A stretch of DNA of 64,000 nucleotides from the NCBI GenBank assembly GCA_008727115.1, contig CP044131.1:1488001-1552000 (forward strand), given 5' to 3'. Shown here one piece after another: positions 47,525-58,132 of the stretch (within the stretch, counting starts at the first letter, position 1; each line of letters starts with the position of its first letter). Both the position numbers and the translations under genes were made by a program. This stretch comes from Comamonas testosteroni (GTDB lineage Bacteria > Pseudomonadota > Gammaproteobacteria > Burkholderiales > Burkholderiaceae_C). The notes under the pieces were generated by a model that saw nothing but the letters and a program-made list of their open reading frames with translations, was not told where the DNA came from and made no database searches.

Positions 47525-48550
47525 GTGTCCACTACGTCGCCCTCCAGTTCGCTGGCTGCAGCTCCCGCAGATGCCGCCAAGCGACGCTCTCCCTCACCGC
47601 CACGTGCACCGATGCTCTCGGGCCGGATGGCGGATCGTCTGTTTGGTGGCCTCGCTCGCAGCGCAGCGATTTTGACGCTGGCGCTGCTGGTGGCCATCAT
47701 GGGCTCGCTGGTCATCGGCGCCTGGCCCGCTATCTCTGAATATGGTCTGGGCTTTTTGACCAGCAGCGTCTGGGATCCTGTGCAGGATCAGTACGGCGGC
47801 TTGGTCATGATTTACGGCACGCTGGCCACATCGGCCATTGCGCTCCTTATTGCAGTGCCGGTGAGCTTCGGTATTGCGCTGTTTTTGACGGAACTCTCGC
47901 CCACCTGGCTCAAGCGCCCCCTGGGCACAGCCATCGAGTTGCTGGCAGCGGTTCCTTCCATTGTTTACGGCATGTGGGGTCTGATGGTTTTCGGCCCGGT
48001 TCTGGCCACTTATGTGCAGCAGCCGCTACAGAATTTGCTGACGGGAGTGCCCTACCTGGGGGCATTCGTGTCCGGCCCTCCGGTGGGCATCGGTATCTTG
48101 TCGGCCGGCATCATCCTGGCCATCATGGTGATTCCGTTCATCGCCTCGGTGATGCGTGATGTGTTTGAAGTCACGCCAGCGCTGCTCAAGGAGTCGGCCT
48201 ACGGCCTGGGCTCCACTACCTGGGAGGTGGTCTGGAAGGTGGTGCTGCCCTATACCAAGACGGGTGTGCTGGGCGGCGTGATGCTGGGTCTGGGTCGTGC
48301 TTTGGGCGAGACCATGGCCGTGACCTTTGTGATCGGCAACATGAACCAGCTCAACTCCCTGTCCGTGTTCGAAGCTGCGAACAGCATTACCTCGGCACTG
48401 GCCAACGAGTTCGCGGAAGCGGGTGAGGGCCTGCATCAGGCGTCCCTGATCTACCTGGGTCTGGTGTTGTTCTTCATCACCTTTGTGGTGCTGGCCCTGT
48501 CCAAGCTGCTGCTCAACCGCCTGCAGAAGAATGAAGGAGCCCGCTCGTGA
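47525..48550 (+). CDS. pstC: Phosphate ABC transporter permease PstC
   Basis: One of two inner-membrane channel subunits. It has 341 residues with an N-terminal cytoplasmic stretch and six or so hydrophobic helices, and the ABC permease EAA loop ([20 protein letters not shown]). Start is GTG at 47525. Its TGA overlaps the pstA GTG by 4 bases. Confidence 0.96.
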   Translation: MSTTSPSSSLAAAPADAAKRRSPSPPRAPMLSGRMADRLFGGLARSAAILTLALLVAIMGSLVIGAWPAISEYGLGFLTSSVWDPVQDQYGGLVMIYGTLATSAIALLIAVPVSFGIALFLTELSPTWLKRPLGTAIELLAAVPSIVYGMWGLMVFGPVLATYVQQPLQNLLTGVPYLGAFVSGPPVGIGILSAGIILAIMVIPFIASVMRDVFEVTPALLKESAYGLGSTTWEVVWKVVLPYTKTGVLGGVMLGLGRALGETMAVTFVIGNMNQLNSLSVFEAANSITSALANEFAEAGEGLHQASLIYLGLVLFFITFVVLALSKLLLNRLQKNEGARS

Positions 48551-49437
48551 GCCCGACCTCTACGTCTTCCAAAATGCTCAATGTCGCAGATCTGGCCGCT
48601 ATGCGCCAGGCCAATTACGATAAGCGCAAGCGCCTGAATCAGATTGCGCTGACCCTGTCGATGGCTGCCATGTTGTTTGGTGTGTTCTGGCTGGTCTGGA
48701 TTCTGTGGGAAACCATTCGCCAGGGTGTGGGTGGTCTGAGCTTTGCTCTGTTCTCCGAGATGACACCTCCGCCCAACGAAGAGGGCGGCATTGCCAACGC
48801 CATCTGGGGCTCGCTGATGATGGTGGCGCTGGCCACCTTTGTGGGCACGCCCATTGGCGTCATGGCCGGCGTCTATCTGGCCGAGTACGATAAAAAAGGC
48901 TGGCTGGCATCCACCACCCGCTTCGTCAACGACATTTTGCTGTCGGCGCCCTCCATCGTGATCGGCCTGTTTGTCTACACCGTAGTGGTGGTGCGCTTCA
49001 AGAGCTTCTCCGGCATGGCCGGCGTGATTGCGTTGGCGCTGATCGTCATTCCCGTGGTGATTCGCACGACGGAAAACATGCTGGTGCTGGTGCCTTCCAG
49101 CTTGCGTGAGGCGGCCTATGCGCTGGGCACGCCCAAGTGGAAGGTCATCATCATGGTGACGCTGCGTGCCGCCCGTGCCGGTGTGATTACCGGCGTGCTG
49201 CTGGCCGTGGCCCGGATTGCCGGCGAGACCGCTCCGCTGCTGTTTACCGCGCTGAACAACCAGTTCTGGAATGCGGACATGACCAAGCCCATGGCCAGCT
49301 TGCCAGTCACCATCTTCAAATTTGCGATGAGCCCGTATGAGAACTGGCAGCAACTGGCCTGGGCCGGTGTGTTCCTCATCACAGTGGCCGTGCTGGGTCT
49401 GAATATCCTGGCGCGTTTCATCACTCGCCAAAAGTAA
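48547..49437 (+). CDS. pstA: Phosphate ABC transporter permease PstA
   Basis: Partner of PstC, 296 residues, with hydrophobic helices and the EAA loop [20 protein letters not shown]. Start is GTG at 48547, coupled to pstC. A long N-terminal lead of about 35 residues precedes the first helix. Confidence 0.96.
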   Translation: MSPTSTSSKMLNVADLAAMRQANYDKRKRLNQIALTLSMAAMLFGVFWLVWILWETIRQGVGGLSFALFSEMTPPPNEEGGIANAIWGSLMMVALATFVGTPIGVMAGVYLAEYDKKGWLASTTRFVNDILLSAPSIVIGLFVYTVVVVRFKSFSGMAGVIALALIVIPVVIRTTENMLVLVPSSLREAAYALGTPKWKVIIMVTLRAARAGVITGVLLAVARIAGETAPLLFTALNNQFWNADMTKPMASLPVTIFKFAMSPYENWQQLAWAGVFLITVAVLGLNILARFITRQK

Positions 49438-49454
49438 TCTGAAAGTTCAAGACC

Positions 49455-50231
49455 ATGACTGCAACCACTGTTTCTGCCAACACCAAGCTGGCTGTGCGCG
49501 ACCTGAACTTCTATTACGGCAAGTTTCATGCGCTGAAGAACATCAATCTCGATATTCCCGAGAAAAAAGTGACGGCCTTCATCGGCCCCTCGGGCTGCGG
49601 CAAGTCCACGCTGCTGCGTACCTTCAACCGCATGTTTGAGCTGTACCCTGAGCAGCGTGCCGAAGGACAGATCCTGCTCGATGGCGAGAACCTGCTGACC
49701 AGCAAACAGGATGTGGCGCTGATTCGCGCCAAGGTGGGTATGGTGTTTCAGAAGCCCACGCCGTTTCCCATGTCTATCTACGACAACATCGCGTTTGGCG
49801 TGAAGCTGTTTGAAAACCTCAACGCCTCCGATATGGATGACCGCGTGGAGTGGGCGCTGCGCAAGGCGGCACTGTGGAATGAGGTCAAGGACAAGCTGCA
49901 GCAAAGCGGCTCTGGCCTGTCTGGTGGTCAGCAGCAGCGTCTGTGCATTGCACGCGGCATTGCCATCAAGCCTGAAGTACTGCTGCTGGACGAGCCCTGC
50001 TCGGCGCTGGACCCGATTTCGACCTCCAAGATCGAAGAGCTGATTGCAGAGCTGAAGAACGATTACACCGTGGTCATCGTGACGCACAACATGCAGCAGG
50101 CAGCGCGCTGCAGTGACTACACGGCCTATATGTACTTGGGTGATCTGATGGAGTTCGGCGAGACAGAAAAAATGTTCTTCAAGCCTGAACGCAAGGAAAC
50201 GGAAGACTACATCACAGGCCGCTTCGGCTAA
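49455..50231 (+). CDS. pstB: Phosphate ABC transporter ATPase PstB
   Basis: Energises the Pst importer. It has 258 residues with Walker [11 protein letters not shown]-loop [12 protein letters not shown], signature LSGGQQQR, Walker [14 protein letters not shown] and the switch His in [10 protein letters not shown]. It lies 17 bp after pstA. Confidence 0.98.
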   Translation: MTATTVSANTKLAVRDLNFYYGKFHALKNINLDIPEKKVTAFIGPSGCGKSTLLRTFNRMFELYPEQRAEGQILLDGENLLTSKQDVALIRAKVGMVFQKPTPFPMSIYDNIAFGVKLFENLNASDMDDRVEWALRKAALWNEVKDKLQQSGSGLSGGQQQRLCIARGIAIKPEVLLLDEPCSALDPISTSKIEELIAELKNDYTVVIVTHNMQQAARCSDYTAYMYLGDLMEFGETEKMFFKPERKETEDYITGRFG

Positions 50232-50241
50232 GGACTTCAAA

Positions 50242-50943
50242 ATGACAGAAAAACATTTGTCCACACAGTTCGACTCTGAACTCAACCGCGTCTCGGCCCG
50301 TGTCATGGAGCTGGGTGGTCTGGTGGAGTCCCAGATTCGCAATGCGGTCTATGCCTTGACCAGCTTCAGCACCGAAGCCGTGGAGCAAGTCATCAGCACC
50401 GAGGAGCGTGTCAATGCCATGGAGGTCGAGATCGACCATGAACTGTCGTCCATCATTGCGCGACGTCAGCCCACGGCGCGTGATCTGCGTTTGCTGATTG
50501 CCTTCTCCAAGGCCACTGCCAACCTGGAGCGCATGGGCGACGAGTCCTGCAAGATGGCACGTATGGTCAAGTCCATTATCGAAAGCGGTGCAGCCCGCTC
50601 GCTGCCTAGCAGCGAGCTGCGGGTGGCGGCGCAAATGGCTTCCGAGTTGCTGCGCAAGACGCTGGATGCTTTTGCCCGCCTGGATACCAAGGCCGCAGTG
50701 GCTATCCTGCGCGAAGACGATCTGATCGATGAAGAGTTTGACGGCTTTGTGCGCAAGCTCATCACCTACATGATGGAAGATCCGCGCACCATCTCTGCCA
50801 GCCTGGACTTGCTATTCTTGGCCAAGGCAATTGAGCGCATCGGCGACCACTCCAAGAACGTGGCAGAGCTGATCATCTACTTGGTCGAGGGCAAGGACGT
50901 GCGCCACCAGACCATGGCTGAAATTGAATCTGCAGTGCTGTAA
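50242..50943 (+). CDS. phoU: Phosphate signalling protein PhoU
   Basis: Links Pst transport to PhoR and keeps the Pho regulon off when phosphate is plentiful. It has 233 residues, two three-helix repeats with metal-binding E/D clusters (ARVMELGGLVESQI, NLERMGDESCKMA and IERIGDHSKNVAE). AAGGA precedes the ATG. It is 10 bp after pstB. Confidence 0.96.
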   Translation: MTEKHLSTQFDSELNRVSARVMELGGLVESQIRNAVYALTSFSTEAVEQVISTEERVNAMEVEIDHELSSIIARRQPTARDLRLLIAFSKATANLERMGDESCKMARMVKSIIESGAARSLPSSELRVAAQMASELLRKTLDAFARLDTKAAVAILREDDLIDEEFDGFVRKLITYMMEDPRTISASLDLLFLAKAIERIGDHSKNVAELIIYLVEGKDVRHQTMAEIESAVL

Positions 50944-50961
50944 GCAGGAGGCTATCGAGGG

Positions 50962-51657
50962 ATGAAGAAGATGCCCATGGTCCTCATCGTGGAGGACGAA
51001 CCTGCGATTGCAGAGTTGATCGCGGTCAATTTGAGGCATAACGGCTTCCAGCCCGTCTGGGCGGAAGACGGTGTTTCGGCGCAGCGCGAGCTTGATGCCG
51101 TGCTGCCCGATGTGATCTTGCTCGACTGGATGCTGCCAGGTGCCAGTGGCCTGTCGCTGGCGCGTAAATGGCGTGCCGACAGCCGAACCAAGGCCGTGCC
51201 TATTCTCATGCTGACAGCGCGCGGTGATGAGCCGGACAAAGTAGCAGGCCTGGATGCCGGTGCGGATGACTACATCACCAAGCCGTTTTCCACGCAGGAG
51301 TTGCTGGCCCGTATCCGTGCGGTGCTGCGCCGCCGTGCGCCAGAGCAGATGCAGGACAAGGTCAGCATCGGGGATCTGGTGCTGGATGCTGCAGCCCACC
51401 GTGTGAGCTGGCAGGGTGATCTGATCAAGATTGGCCCTACGGAATTCAAGCTGCTCAACTATCTGATGAAGCATCCTGAACGAGTGCACAGCAGAGCGCA
51501 GTTGCTGGACAAGGTCTGGGGCGATCACGTTTTTATCGAGGAGCGGACCGTGGACGTCCATGTCAAGCGCTTGCGTGAGTCGCTGGGCGTTGCATCGGTT
51601 TTGATCGAGACGGTACGCGGTGCCGGCTATCGCTTCAGCGCGCAGGCCATAGGCTGA
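50962..51657 (+). CDS. phoB: Response regulator PhoB
   Basis: Activator of the Pho regulon, binding the Pho boxes in this window. It has 231 residues: receiver domain with acidic pocket VEDE (residues 10-13), phosphorylated Asp55 (ILLDWMLP) and the TKPFS Lys, then a winged-helix domain of OmpR type (RVHSRAQLLDKVWG; ERTVDVHVKRLRESL). AGGAGG lies upstream of the ATG. It follows phoU by 18 bp. Confidence 0.96.
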   Translation: MKKMPMVLIVEDEPAIAELIAVNLRHNGFQPVWAEDGVSAQRELDAVLPDVILLDWMLPGASGLSLARKWRADSRTKAVPILMLTARGDEPDKVAGLDAGADDYITKPFSTQELLARIRAVLRRRAPEQMQDKVSIGDLVLDAAAHRVSWQGDLIKIGPTEFKLLNYLMKHPERVHSRAQLLDKVWGDHVFIEERTVDVHVKRLRESLGVASVLIETVRGAGYRFSAQAIG

Positions 51658-51679
51658 TCGCGTTATTCCCTGAAACCTT

Positions 51680-51703
51680 GGCCCGGCTCTGTTTAGCCGG
51701 GCC
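51680..51703 (+). other. Strong stem-loop between phoB and phoR
   Basis: GGCCCGGCT (51680-51688) / AGCCGGGCC (51695-51703), perfect 9-bp stem, 6-nt loop, followed by TTCCCG rather than a T tract. It is more likely to affect mRNA stability or phoR level than to be a full terminator. Confidence 0.55.
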
Positions 51704-51729
51704 TTCCCGAATTACAACGGAAAGCAAAT

Positions 51730-53127
51730 ATGGGGTGGCGTGGTTTTCGACTGCTGGCTTCTCAGGGGATTGCGGCTGTTTTGGTATGGCTGGTCTGGAC
51801 CTATTTGCTTGCGCCGGGCTCGAGCGTGCAGCAGCAGTGTCTGGCAGCCTTGGTGGGGACTCTGATAGGCGGCTGGATCTGGTGGCTGGTGGATAGCTGG
51901 AATGGAGCGCGCTTGCTGCGTTGGCTGCGCCAATCGGAGCTGAGCGATGTGCCGAACCTGGTGGGTGTCTGGAGTGAGGCCGGTGTGCGCATGCGTCGCT
52001 GGATTCGCCAAAGCGTTCAGCAGGTGCAGCAAGGAGATCAGCGACTCAACGATATTTTGTCTGCGCTGCAAGCCAGTCCCAATGGAGTGGTGTTGCTGGA
52101 TGCACAGGGGCGCATAGAGTGGTGCAATCAGATATCGGCAAAGCAATTTGGCTTTGATGCGGAGCGTGATGTACTGCAGAGCATTGGGAATCTGGTGAGA
52201 GATCCTCAGTTCAGCGCTTATTTTGCAACCCAGGATTTCACGCACGATCTGGTCATGCAAGGGCGTGAAAGTACGCCATCGCGCCCGGTCAAGCTATCGG
52301 TTCAACTCTACGGCTATGGCGAGGGGCGCAAGTTGCTTCTGGCCCGTGATGTGACGGCACTCGAGCAGGCTGAAGCCATGCGCCGTGACTTTGTTGCCAA
52401 CGTCTCTCATGAAATTCGCACGCCCTTGACTGTGTTGGCCGGGTTTGTCGAGACGCTGCAGAACTTGCCACTCGAAGAGGATGAGCGCAAACGCTACCTG
52501 GAACTGATGGCTCAGCAGGCTGAGCGCATGCAGCATCTGGTGGAGGACTTGCTGACTTTGTCGCGCCTGGAGGGTAGCCCGCTGCCTAGCAATAACGATT
52601 GGGTGTCTGTGGCCCAGTTGCTGCAGCGTTGCGAGAACGAGGCCAGAGGCCTCTCCGTCGCCTTGACGCGCAAGCAGGCCAAGCCCCATGTGCTGAACTT
52701 CCCGGATGAGCAGTCACTGCGCCAGGCTGGTGACCTGGCTGGAGCCAGTGCAGAGCTTCACAGTGCGTTCTCTAATTTGCTGGCCAATGCCATGCGCTAT
52801 ACCCCTGCTGGAGGGCAGATCGAGGTGCGCTGGGAGCTATTGCCTGACGGGGCTGCACGTTTTGCGGTCAAGGACTCCGGGGCCGGTATTGACGAAAAGC
52901 ATGTGTCACGGCTGACCGAGCGTTTTTATCGCGTTGACCGCAGCCGGTCACGCGATACAGGTGGGACGGGATTGGGACTGGCCATCGTCAAGCATGTGCT
53001 TCAGCGTCACGGTGCCAGACTCAGTATCAGCAGCGAATTGGGTCAGGGATCTGAGTTCGCTGTGACCTTCCCGCCCAGTCGAGTGAGAGCTGCGAGTGAT
53101 ACGTCGGCCAAGATCGTAGCCCCTTAA
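51730..53127 (+). CDS. phoR: Phosphate sensor histidine kinase PhoR
   Basis: Membrane kinase that phosphorylates PhoB. It has 465 residues with two N-terminal helices (FRLLASQGIAAVLVWLVW; AALVGTLIGGWIWWLV), a PAS domain (ALQASPNGVVLLDAQGRIEW), the H-box VANVSHEIRTPL with His227, an N-box (SNLLANAMRYTPAGG) and G boxes (DSGAGID, GGTGLGLAIVKHV). It follows phoB in the same direction. Confidence 0.95.
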   Translation: MGWRGFRLLASQGIAAVLVWLVWTYLLAPGSSVQQQCLAALVGTLIGGWIWWLVDSWNGARLLRWLRQSELSDVPNLVGVWSEAGVRMRRWIRQSVQQVQQGDQRLNDILSALQASPNGVVLLDAQGRIEWCNQISAKQFGFDAERDVLQSIGNLVRDPQFSAYFATQDFTHDLVMQGRESTPSRPVKLSVQLYGYGEGRKLLLARDVTALEQAEAMRRDFVANVSHEIRTPLTVLAGFVETLQNLPLEEDERKRYLELMAQQAERMQHLVEDLLTLSRLEGSPLPSNNDWVSVAQLLQRCENEARGLSVALTRKQAKPHVLNFPDEQSLRQAGDLAGASAELHSAFSNLLANAMRYTPAGGQIEVRWELLPDGAARFAVKDSGAGIDEKHVSRLTERFYRVDRSRSRDTGGTGLGLAIVKHVLQRHGARLSISSELGQGSEFAVTFPPSRVRAASDTSAKIVAP

Positions 53128-53219
53128 GGCTTGCTTGCTGAGAATGCTCCCAAGACATACTGCTTTTGCTGCGCAGTGCTGTTGTCTACGGCAGTCATGC
53201 TTGCTCTAGGCGCAGGGTC

Positions 53220-54578
53220 TTAAGTCGTCGAGGAGGGCTGCTGTATGGCTTTGTGCAGGATGCGGCTGAAGGCCATGGCGGTAACAAACAAGGCCATTGC
53301 ACTGCAGATCCACAATGGCATGGGCGTGGCTTGCCATGCTTTCCAGTCAGCAGGAGCTTTCCATTGGTAGGTCAGCCAGTAGCCAAGGCCTAAGCCTCCG
53401 CCCCACAGCAGTACGCAATAAATCACCAAGGGCGCCACGGTAATACGGTAGCAGCGAAGTACAAAAATGCAGTAGGTCTGCACACAGTCAGCTACGTGAT
53501 AGGCCGAGACGCAGAGCAGCAGCCAGGCAGTCATGGCCAGGACTTTGGGGGAGTCGGTGTAAATATCGGCAATCCAGGTGCGAGCTATTAAAAGAATAGC
53601 GGCTGTGGAAATACCTGTAAGCAGTGCAAGCCTAAAACACTGTCGAATCAAATCTCTGGCCTGAAGTTCGTCGCCTGCACCTCGCCAGAAGCTGACACGG
53701 GCGCTGGTGGCAATGGCCAGAGACAGGGGAATCATGTAGCAGATCGCAGCCAAATTGGCGGCGATCTGGTGGCTGGCAGATGCGAGTGAGCCTTGCCGCG
53801 CAATATAGAGAGCCATAAGAGTGAAGGACGTGACCTCCACCAGAATGGCCAGTCCAGCAGGAATCCCCAAGCGGCAGAAGTGCCTCAGTTGCTGCCAGTT
53901 TGGGGGCTCCAGCTTTTGCCATAGAGCAAGCGGCACATAGAGGCTTTGGGTACGCGTCAGCCATAGGGCGACGGCAAACATGGTGTAGTTGACCCCAATG
54001 GTTGCGAGTGCGCAGCCCACGGCGCCCATGGGCGCGAGGCCCAGTCCGCCAAAAGTGAACCAAATAGATAGAGGAGTTTTGAGCAGCAGCGAGATGAGCT
54101 GTAGCCATGTGACCAGTTTTGGATAGCCTAGAGCTTGATTGAGGGCGCTGTAGATCCGAAACAGTAGTGCTGGTGGCAAGCCCCATGCGAGGACAGCCAG
54201 GTAGCGCTTGACTTCCAGCTGCAGTGCCTCAGGGACCTTGGTCCAGTGAAGCAGCGCATCGGGCATAAGCAACACGCTCATCCCCAAAAGGCAGGCCAGT
54301 GCACAGAGGTACATGGACTGGCGCAGCGAACGCCCTATCTCCAAAGGGTGACCTGCGCCGCGCTGCTCAGACCAGAGGGGGAGCAAGGCCTGGAAAATCC
54401 CCATCAAAGAGGCATAGACGCTGACAAAAATGGCCGACCCTACGGAGAGAGCGGCCACAGCATCATCGGAATAGCGGCTGGCAACAATGGTGTCCGTAGT
54501 GCCAAAGGCCATGACCGCCAGCTGCCCCGCCAAAACGGTTCCTGCGTGGCGGCCTATGTATTGCAACTCCGACTTCAT
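53220..54578 (-). CDS. MATE family multidrug/cation antiporter
   Basis: 452 residues with about twelve hydrophobic helices in two similar halves. The N-terminal LAVMAFGTTDTIVASRYSDDAVAALSVGS (in part) and the second-half IPAGLAILVEVTSFTLMALY are typical of NorM-type MATE proteins. The substrate is unknown. The start overlaps the upstream gene's stop by 4 bp, so translation is probably coupled. Confidence 0.88.
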   Translation of the reverse strand: MKSELQYIGRHAGTVLAGQLAVMAFGTTDTIVASRYSDDAVAALSVGSAIFVSVYASLMGIFQALLPLWSEQRGAGHPLEIGRSLRQSMYLCALACLLGMSVLLMPDALLHWTKVPEALQLEVKRYLAVLAWGLPPALLFRIYSALNQALGYPKLVTWLQLISLLLKTPLSIWFTFGGLGLAPMGAVGCALATIGVNYTMFAVALWLTRTQSLYVPLALWQKLEPPNWQQLRHFCRLGIPAGLAILVEVTSFTLMALYIARQGSLASASHQIAANLAAICYMIPLSLAIATSARVSFWRGAGDELQARDLIRQCFRLALLTGISTAAILLIARTWIADIYTDSPKVLAMTAWLLLCVSAYHVADCVQTYCIFVLRCYRITVAPLVIYCVLLWGGGLGLGYWLTYQWKAPADWKAWQATPMPLWICSAMALFVTAMAFSRILHKAIQQPSSTT

Positions 54579-56302
54579 TGGGGAGCTGACAAGTTTGAGC
54601 GTTTGAGCAGGATCAGTACTTCCTTGCGCCCAGAAAGGCGTGTGATGCGACTGACCTCAAGCCAGCCCTGGCGTAATCTTCGGTTGTGATCGCCTGCCCA
54701 GCGGTCTGCATCCACCAAAGCCCAGTCGCATGAATCAGGCTGGCTGCGGCGCAGCAAGGCCGTGTCAACAGGCGTGTAGTAACGGACAGCGGCAATTTGT
54801 GAGCGTCCCAAGCCATAAGTCAGTACACAGCTGGTAGCGCCATTTTGTTCGAGTTGCTCGGCCAGCTGGGTCATTTGAAATTCATAACTGCGGGCATGAT
54901 CCAATGGCTCCATCCAGAGGGTAGAAAGCAGAACCCAGCTGAGGGTGGCTCCACCTGCTGGCAGGACCAGGCTTTTCCAGATGGCCGCACGATTGCGTGA
55001 TGTGCGCCAGACCACCAGTGCAAACCAGCCCGCTGTGGCGGCTAGGGCGACCAGGATGATTGGCCAAGAGATGCTTGCTTCGAACTGAGGGGCAAGTCGT
55101 TCAATGTTGGCGGCAATCTTGGGCGGAAATCCGGTTTGAAATGCCAGCCAGACTACCCACATCGCAACGGCCGATATGGTGAAGAACAGCAGGGTAAACC
55201 AGTCAATCAGTGCACTGATACTGCGCTTGAAGGTGGGTAAGGCAAAAGCGGCCAGGGTGGCGATGGCAGGCAGCCCCAGCAAGAGGGCACGGTCTGCAGG
55301 CGAGCTGCTGAGGCAGGCTGCCAAGGGCACCAAGAAAAAGAGAAGTGCAATCGATAGGTGGGGGTTATGGCTGGGCTGGGCAATCTGGCGGCGCCAGACC
55401 CATAGGGTCCATAGAGTCAAAGGCCATGCTGGCCAGCAAAACCACAATAGCAGCTGCAGCAGGCCGTCGAAGTCCTTGAGAGAGTCGACCAGATGCCAAA
55501 CCCATTGGTGCAATGCTGTGGTCAGACTTGCGGCGAGAACTGTCGCGGCAAGCCAGGCTGCGGCCCAAAGTCTTGCCTGCCGATGGTTGCGACCCAGGCT
55601 GTCACCCCAGCTGCGTTGGGTGAAGGCAATCAGGCTGCCGCCCAGGCCAAACAATATGGCCATGGTGGGAGCGCCACTCAAACTCAGCCCCAGCATGCCG
55701 AAAATGAGGGCTGCGGCTGACTTGTTGGGGTGGTAGGCCATGGCAGCAGCCGCAAAAAACAGCAAGGCTGTGGAGCCTAGTTGAGTCGAATAGCTGGTGG
55801 TTTCATGTGAGGCCTGGGCCAAGCCCAGGCAGGCAACCAGGGCGAGCAAGGCGGCATCTGCCATGGCTCGAGCGTAGTCAATCAACTGTGCCTCGCCGCC
55901 GAAGGCAAAAGCCACGGGCTGTGCTCCTGGGGTGCGAGCCAAGTAATAAGCTCCCCACCAAGTGGAGGCCAGTGTTAGAGCCAGTAGTGCGATGAAGGGA
56001 ATGCGCACCGCTATTTCCGGCCCAAAAACACCATCAAATGCTTGCAAGGAAATGGCTCCCAGCCAATAAGGCAGCAGGCCATCCATGCTAGGAGAGAGAC
56101 CGGATAAGGTGGGTGACAGCCAGCTGGTGTTGCCTAGAGCCAGCTCGCGCATATAGCCAAAGGCTTCCATGTCGTTGGAGCGCCAGGGGCCGCGCAGGAC
56201 AAAGCCAGGAACGACATAAGCGAGGCACAGCAAAAGCAAGGCCCAGCGTGGCAGGCGGCGTACGGCGCTTTGGGCAACGATGGCAGGTGTGGGCTGGTTC
56301 AC
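54575..56302 (-). CDS. GT-C integral membrane glycosyltransferase (ArnT/PMT-like)
   Basis: 575 residues, GTG start at 56302, many hydrophobic helices and a soluble C-terminal part. The first periplasmic loop holds RGPWRSNDMEAFGYM, placing an acidic pair where GT39/GT83 enzymes have their catalytic D/E. The family moves sugars from polyprenyl phosphate to LPS, glycans or proteins; the acceptor here is not known. It pairs with the MATE gene downstream, possibly an operon. Confidence 0.75.
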   Translation of the reverse strand: MNQPTPAIVAQSAVRRLPRWALLLLCLAYVVPGFVLRGPWRSNDMEAFGYMRELALGNTSWLSPTLSGLSPSMDGLLPYWLGAISLQAFDGVFGPEIAVRIPFIALLALTLASTWWGAYYLARTPGAQPVAFAFGGEAQLIDYARAMADAALLALVACLGLAQASHETTSYSTQLGSTALLFFAAAAMAYHPNKSAAALIFGMLGLSLSGAPTMAILFGLGGSLIAFTQRSWGDSLGRNHRQARLWAAAWLAATVLAASLTTALHQWVWHLVDSLKDFDGLLQLLLWFCWPAWPLTLWTLWVWRRQIAQPSHNPHLSIALLFFLVPLAACLSSSPADRALLLGLPAIATLAAFALPTFKRSISALIDWFTLLFFTISAVAMWVVWLAFQTGFPPKIAANIERLAPQFEASISWPIILVALAATAGWFALVVWRTSRNRAAIWKSLVLPAGGATLSWVLLSTLWMEPLDHARSYEFQMTQLAEQLEQNGATSCVLTYGLGRSQIAAVRYYTPVDTALLRRSQPDSCDWALVDADRWAGDHNRRLRQGWLEVSRITRLSGRKEVLILLKRSNLSAPQ

Positions 56303-56421
56303 ACAATCAATCCGGTAGTGGCAGTGCGCAATTGCAGAGCCTGATCAAGTGAAAGTGCTTGGTACTCAAGCGTTTTCTGCTCCGATGATAGGAGCATTGC
56401 AAGTTTTGCGCTCTTAAAAAG

Positions 56422-56453
56422 AAAAGGCAGCACGGTTGCCCGGGCTGCCTTTT
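56422..56453. terminator. Terminator after rpmE2
   Basis: AAAAGGCAGC (56422-56431) pairs with GCTGCCTTTT (56444-56453). An A-rich left flank gives a U tract on the minus strand. The gap 56303-56472 holds nothing else clear. Confidence 0.8.
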
Positions 56454-56472
56454 TGAGCGAGAGAGTAAAAAA

Positions 56473-56718
56473 TTACTTCTTGCCGAAGCGGTTGCGGAAC
56501 TTCTCCACGCGGCCACCCATGTTGTCCACCGACTTTTGTGTGCCGGTGTAGAAGGGGTGCGATTCAGAAGTGGTATCCAGCTTGAACAGAGGGTACTCTT
56601 TACCTTCGAAAGTTTCTGTTTCCTTGGTGGAAACGCAAGAACGTGTCACGAACTTGAAACCGTTGGACATGTCCACGAACAGAACTTCGCGGTAATCGGG
56701 GTGAATGCCTTCTTTCAT
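56473..56718 (-). CDS. rpmE2: 50S ribosomal protein bL31, type B (zinc-free)
   Basis: 81 residues starting [20 protein letters not shown] with GYPLFK-type core and [21 protein letters not shown] (in part). It lacks the CxxC zinc pairs of type A, so it is the paralog often used when zinc is low. AAGGAAG sits before the ATG. No other bL31 gene is in the window. It is downstream of rho on the same strand in reverse order. Confidence 0.95.
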   Translation of the reverse strand: MKEGIHPDYREVLFVDMSNGFKFVTRSCVSTKETETFEGKEYPLFKLDTTSESHPFYTGTQKSVDNMGGRVEKFRNRFGKK

Positions 56719-56807
56719 GATCTTCCTTTGGTCAAGTGCGGTAGCCGTGCCTGACCTGCTACAACCTTTGTAGCAGTCGTAAATCAAGCGTACTTGCCGC
56801 AATAGAA

Positions 56808-56837
56808 AAAGCCCACCATTATAACCTGGCGGGCTTT
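56808..56837 (-). terminator. rho terminator, with an rpmE2 -10 box in its loop
   Basis: AAAGCCC with CC (56808-56817) pairs with GGcGGGCTTT (56828-56837), one mismatch, and A-rich left flank. The loop contains ATTATA (56818-56823), i.e. TATAAT on the minus strand, about 100 bp before rpmE2. Confidence 0.65.
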
Positions 56838-56869
56838 GTTCGTCTGCGTTGGGAATCTCCGTGTGGAAA

Positions 56870-58132
56870 TTATCCGCCGCGACGCATCATGTCGAAGAAT
56901 TCCACGTTGTTCTTGGTGGCCTTCATATTCTTGATCATGAGTTCCATGGACTCAATCTCATCCATGTTGTACATGAACTGGCGCAGGATGCGGGTCTTCT
57001 GCAGGATCTCGGGGGGCAGCAGCAGCTCTTCACGGCGAGTGCCACTCTTGTTGAGCTCAATGGCTGGGAAGACGCGCTTTTCGTAGAGGCGACGGTTCAG
57101 GTGCAGTTCGCTGTTGCCTGTGCCCTTGAACTCTTCAAAGATCACTTCGTCCATGCGGCTGCCGGTATCGACCAGGGCCGTGGCGATGATGGTCAGAGAG
57201 CCGCCTTCTTCTACATTGCGCGCTGCGCCGAAGAAGCGCTTGGGGCGCTGCAAGGCATTAGAGTCCACGCCGCCGGACAGGACCTTGCCTGACGAAGGGA
57301 CGACGTTGTTGTAGGCGCGGGCCAGGCGGGTGATGGAGTCCAGCAGGATGACCACATCCTTGCCCAGCTCCACAAGGCGCTTGGCACGTTCAATCACCAT
57401 TTCGGCCACATGTACGTGACGGGTGGCAGGCTCGTCGAAAGTGGAGGCAATGATTTCGCCCTTGACCGAGCGCTGCATTTCCGTCACTTCTTCGGGGCGC
57501 TCATCCACCAGCAGCACCATCAGGTGCACATCGGGCTGGTTGGCGGTGATGGCGTGGGCAATGCTTTGCATCATCATGGTCTTGCCGCTCTTGGGCGGAG
57601 CCACGATCAGCGCGCGCTGGCCGCGGCCAATGGGGGCGATGATGTCGATGATGCGGCCGGTGATGTTTTCTTCGCCCTTGATGTCGCGCTCTAGGCGCAT
57701 TTGTTCCTTGGGGAACAAAGGGGTCAGGTTTTCAAACAGCACCTTGTGCTTGTTCTGCTCGGGCGGGTTGCCGTTGACCTTGTCGAGCTTGGTCAGTGCG
57801 AAGTAGCGCTCTCCATCTTTGGGAATGCGCACTTCACCTTCGATCATGTCGCCGGTGTGCAGATTGAAGCGGCGCACCTGGCTGGGGGAGATATAGATGT
57901 CGTCGGTGCTGGCCGTGTAGCTTGTATCGGGGCTACGCAGAAAGCCAAAGCCATCGGGCAGAATTTCGAGCACGCCGTCGGCGAAAACTTGTTCGCCGGC
58001 CTTTGCGCGCTTCTTGATGATGGCGAACATCAGTTCCTGCTTGCGCATGCGACCGACGTTTTCGATCTCAAGCGCTTCGGCCTGCTTCAAGACTTCAGAC
58101 ACGTGCAGTGCCTTGAGTTCATTAAGGTGCAT
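56870..58132 (-). CDS. rho: Transcription termination factor Rho
   Basis: Hexameric RNA helicase that ends transcription. It has 420 residues, matching E. coli length: N-terminal [19 protein letters not shown] helix, RNA-binding cold-shock fold ([11 protein letters not shown]...DIYISPSQ), Walker [10 protein letters not shown], Walker [17 protein letters not shown] and the R-loop. The ATG at 58132 was chosen because the 37 residues of open frame upstream are unlike the family. Confidence 0.98.
   Translation of the reverse strand: MHLNELKALHVSEVLKQAEALEIENVGRMRKQELMFAIIKKRAKAGEQVFADGVLEILPDGFGFLRSPDTSYTASTDDIYISPSQVRRFNLHTGDMIEGEVRIPKDGERYFALTKLDKVNGNPPEQNKHKVLFENLTPLFPKEQMRLERDIKGEENITGRIIDIIAPIGRGQRALIVAPPKSGKTMMMQSIAHAITANQPDVHLMVLLVDERPEEVTEMQRSVKGEIIASTFDEPATRHVHVAEMVIERAKRLVELGKDVVILLDSITRLARAYNNVVPSSGKVLSGGVDSNALQRPKRFFGAARNVEEGGSLTIIATALVDTGSRMDEVIFEEFKGTGNSELHLNRRLYEKRVFPAIELNKSGTRREELLLPPEILQKTRILRQFMYNMDEIESMELMIKNMKATKNNVEFFDMMRRGG

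Noticed and set aside
51680-51703. Terminator between phoB and phoR
   Set aside because: The stem is strong but TTCCCG follows instead of a T tract, so it was kept only as a stem-loop.
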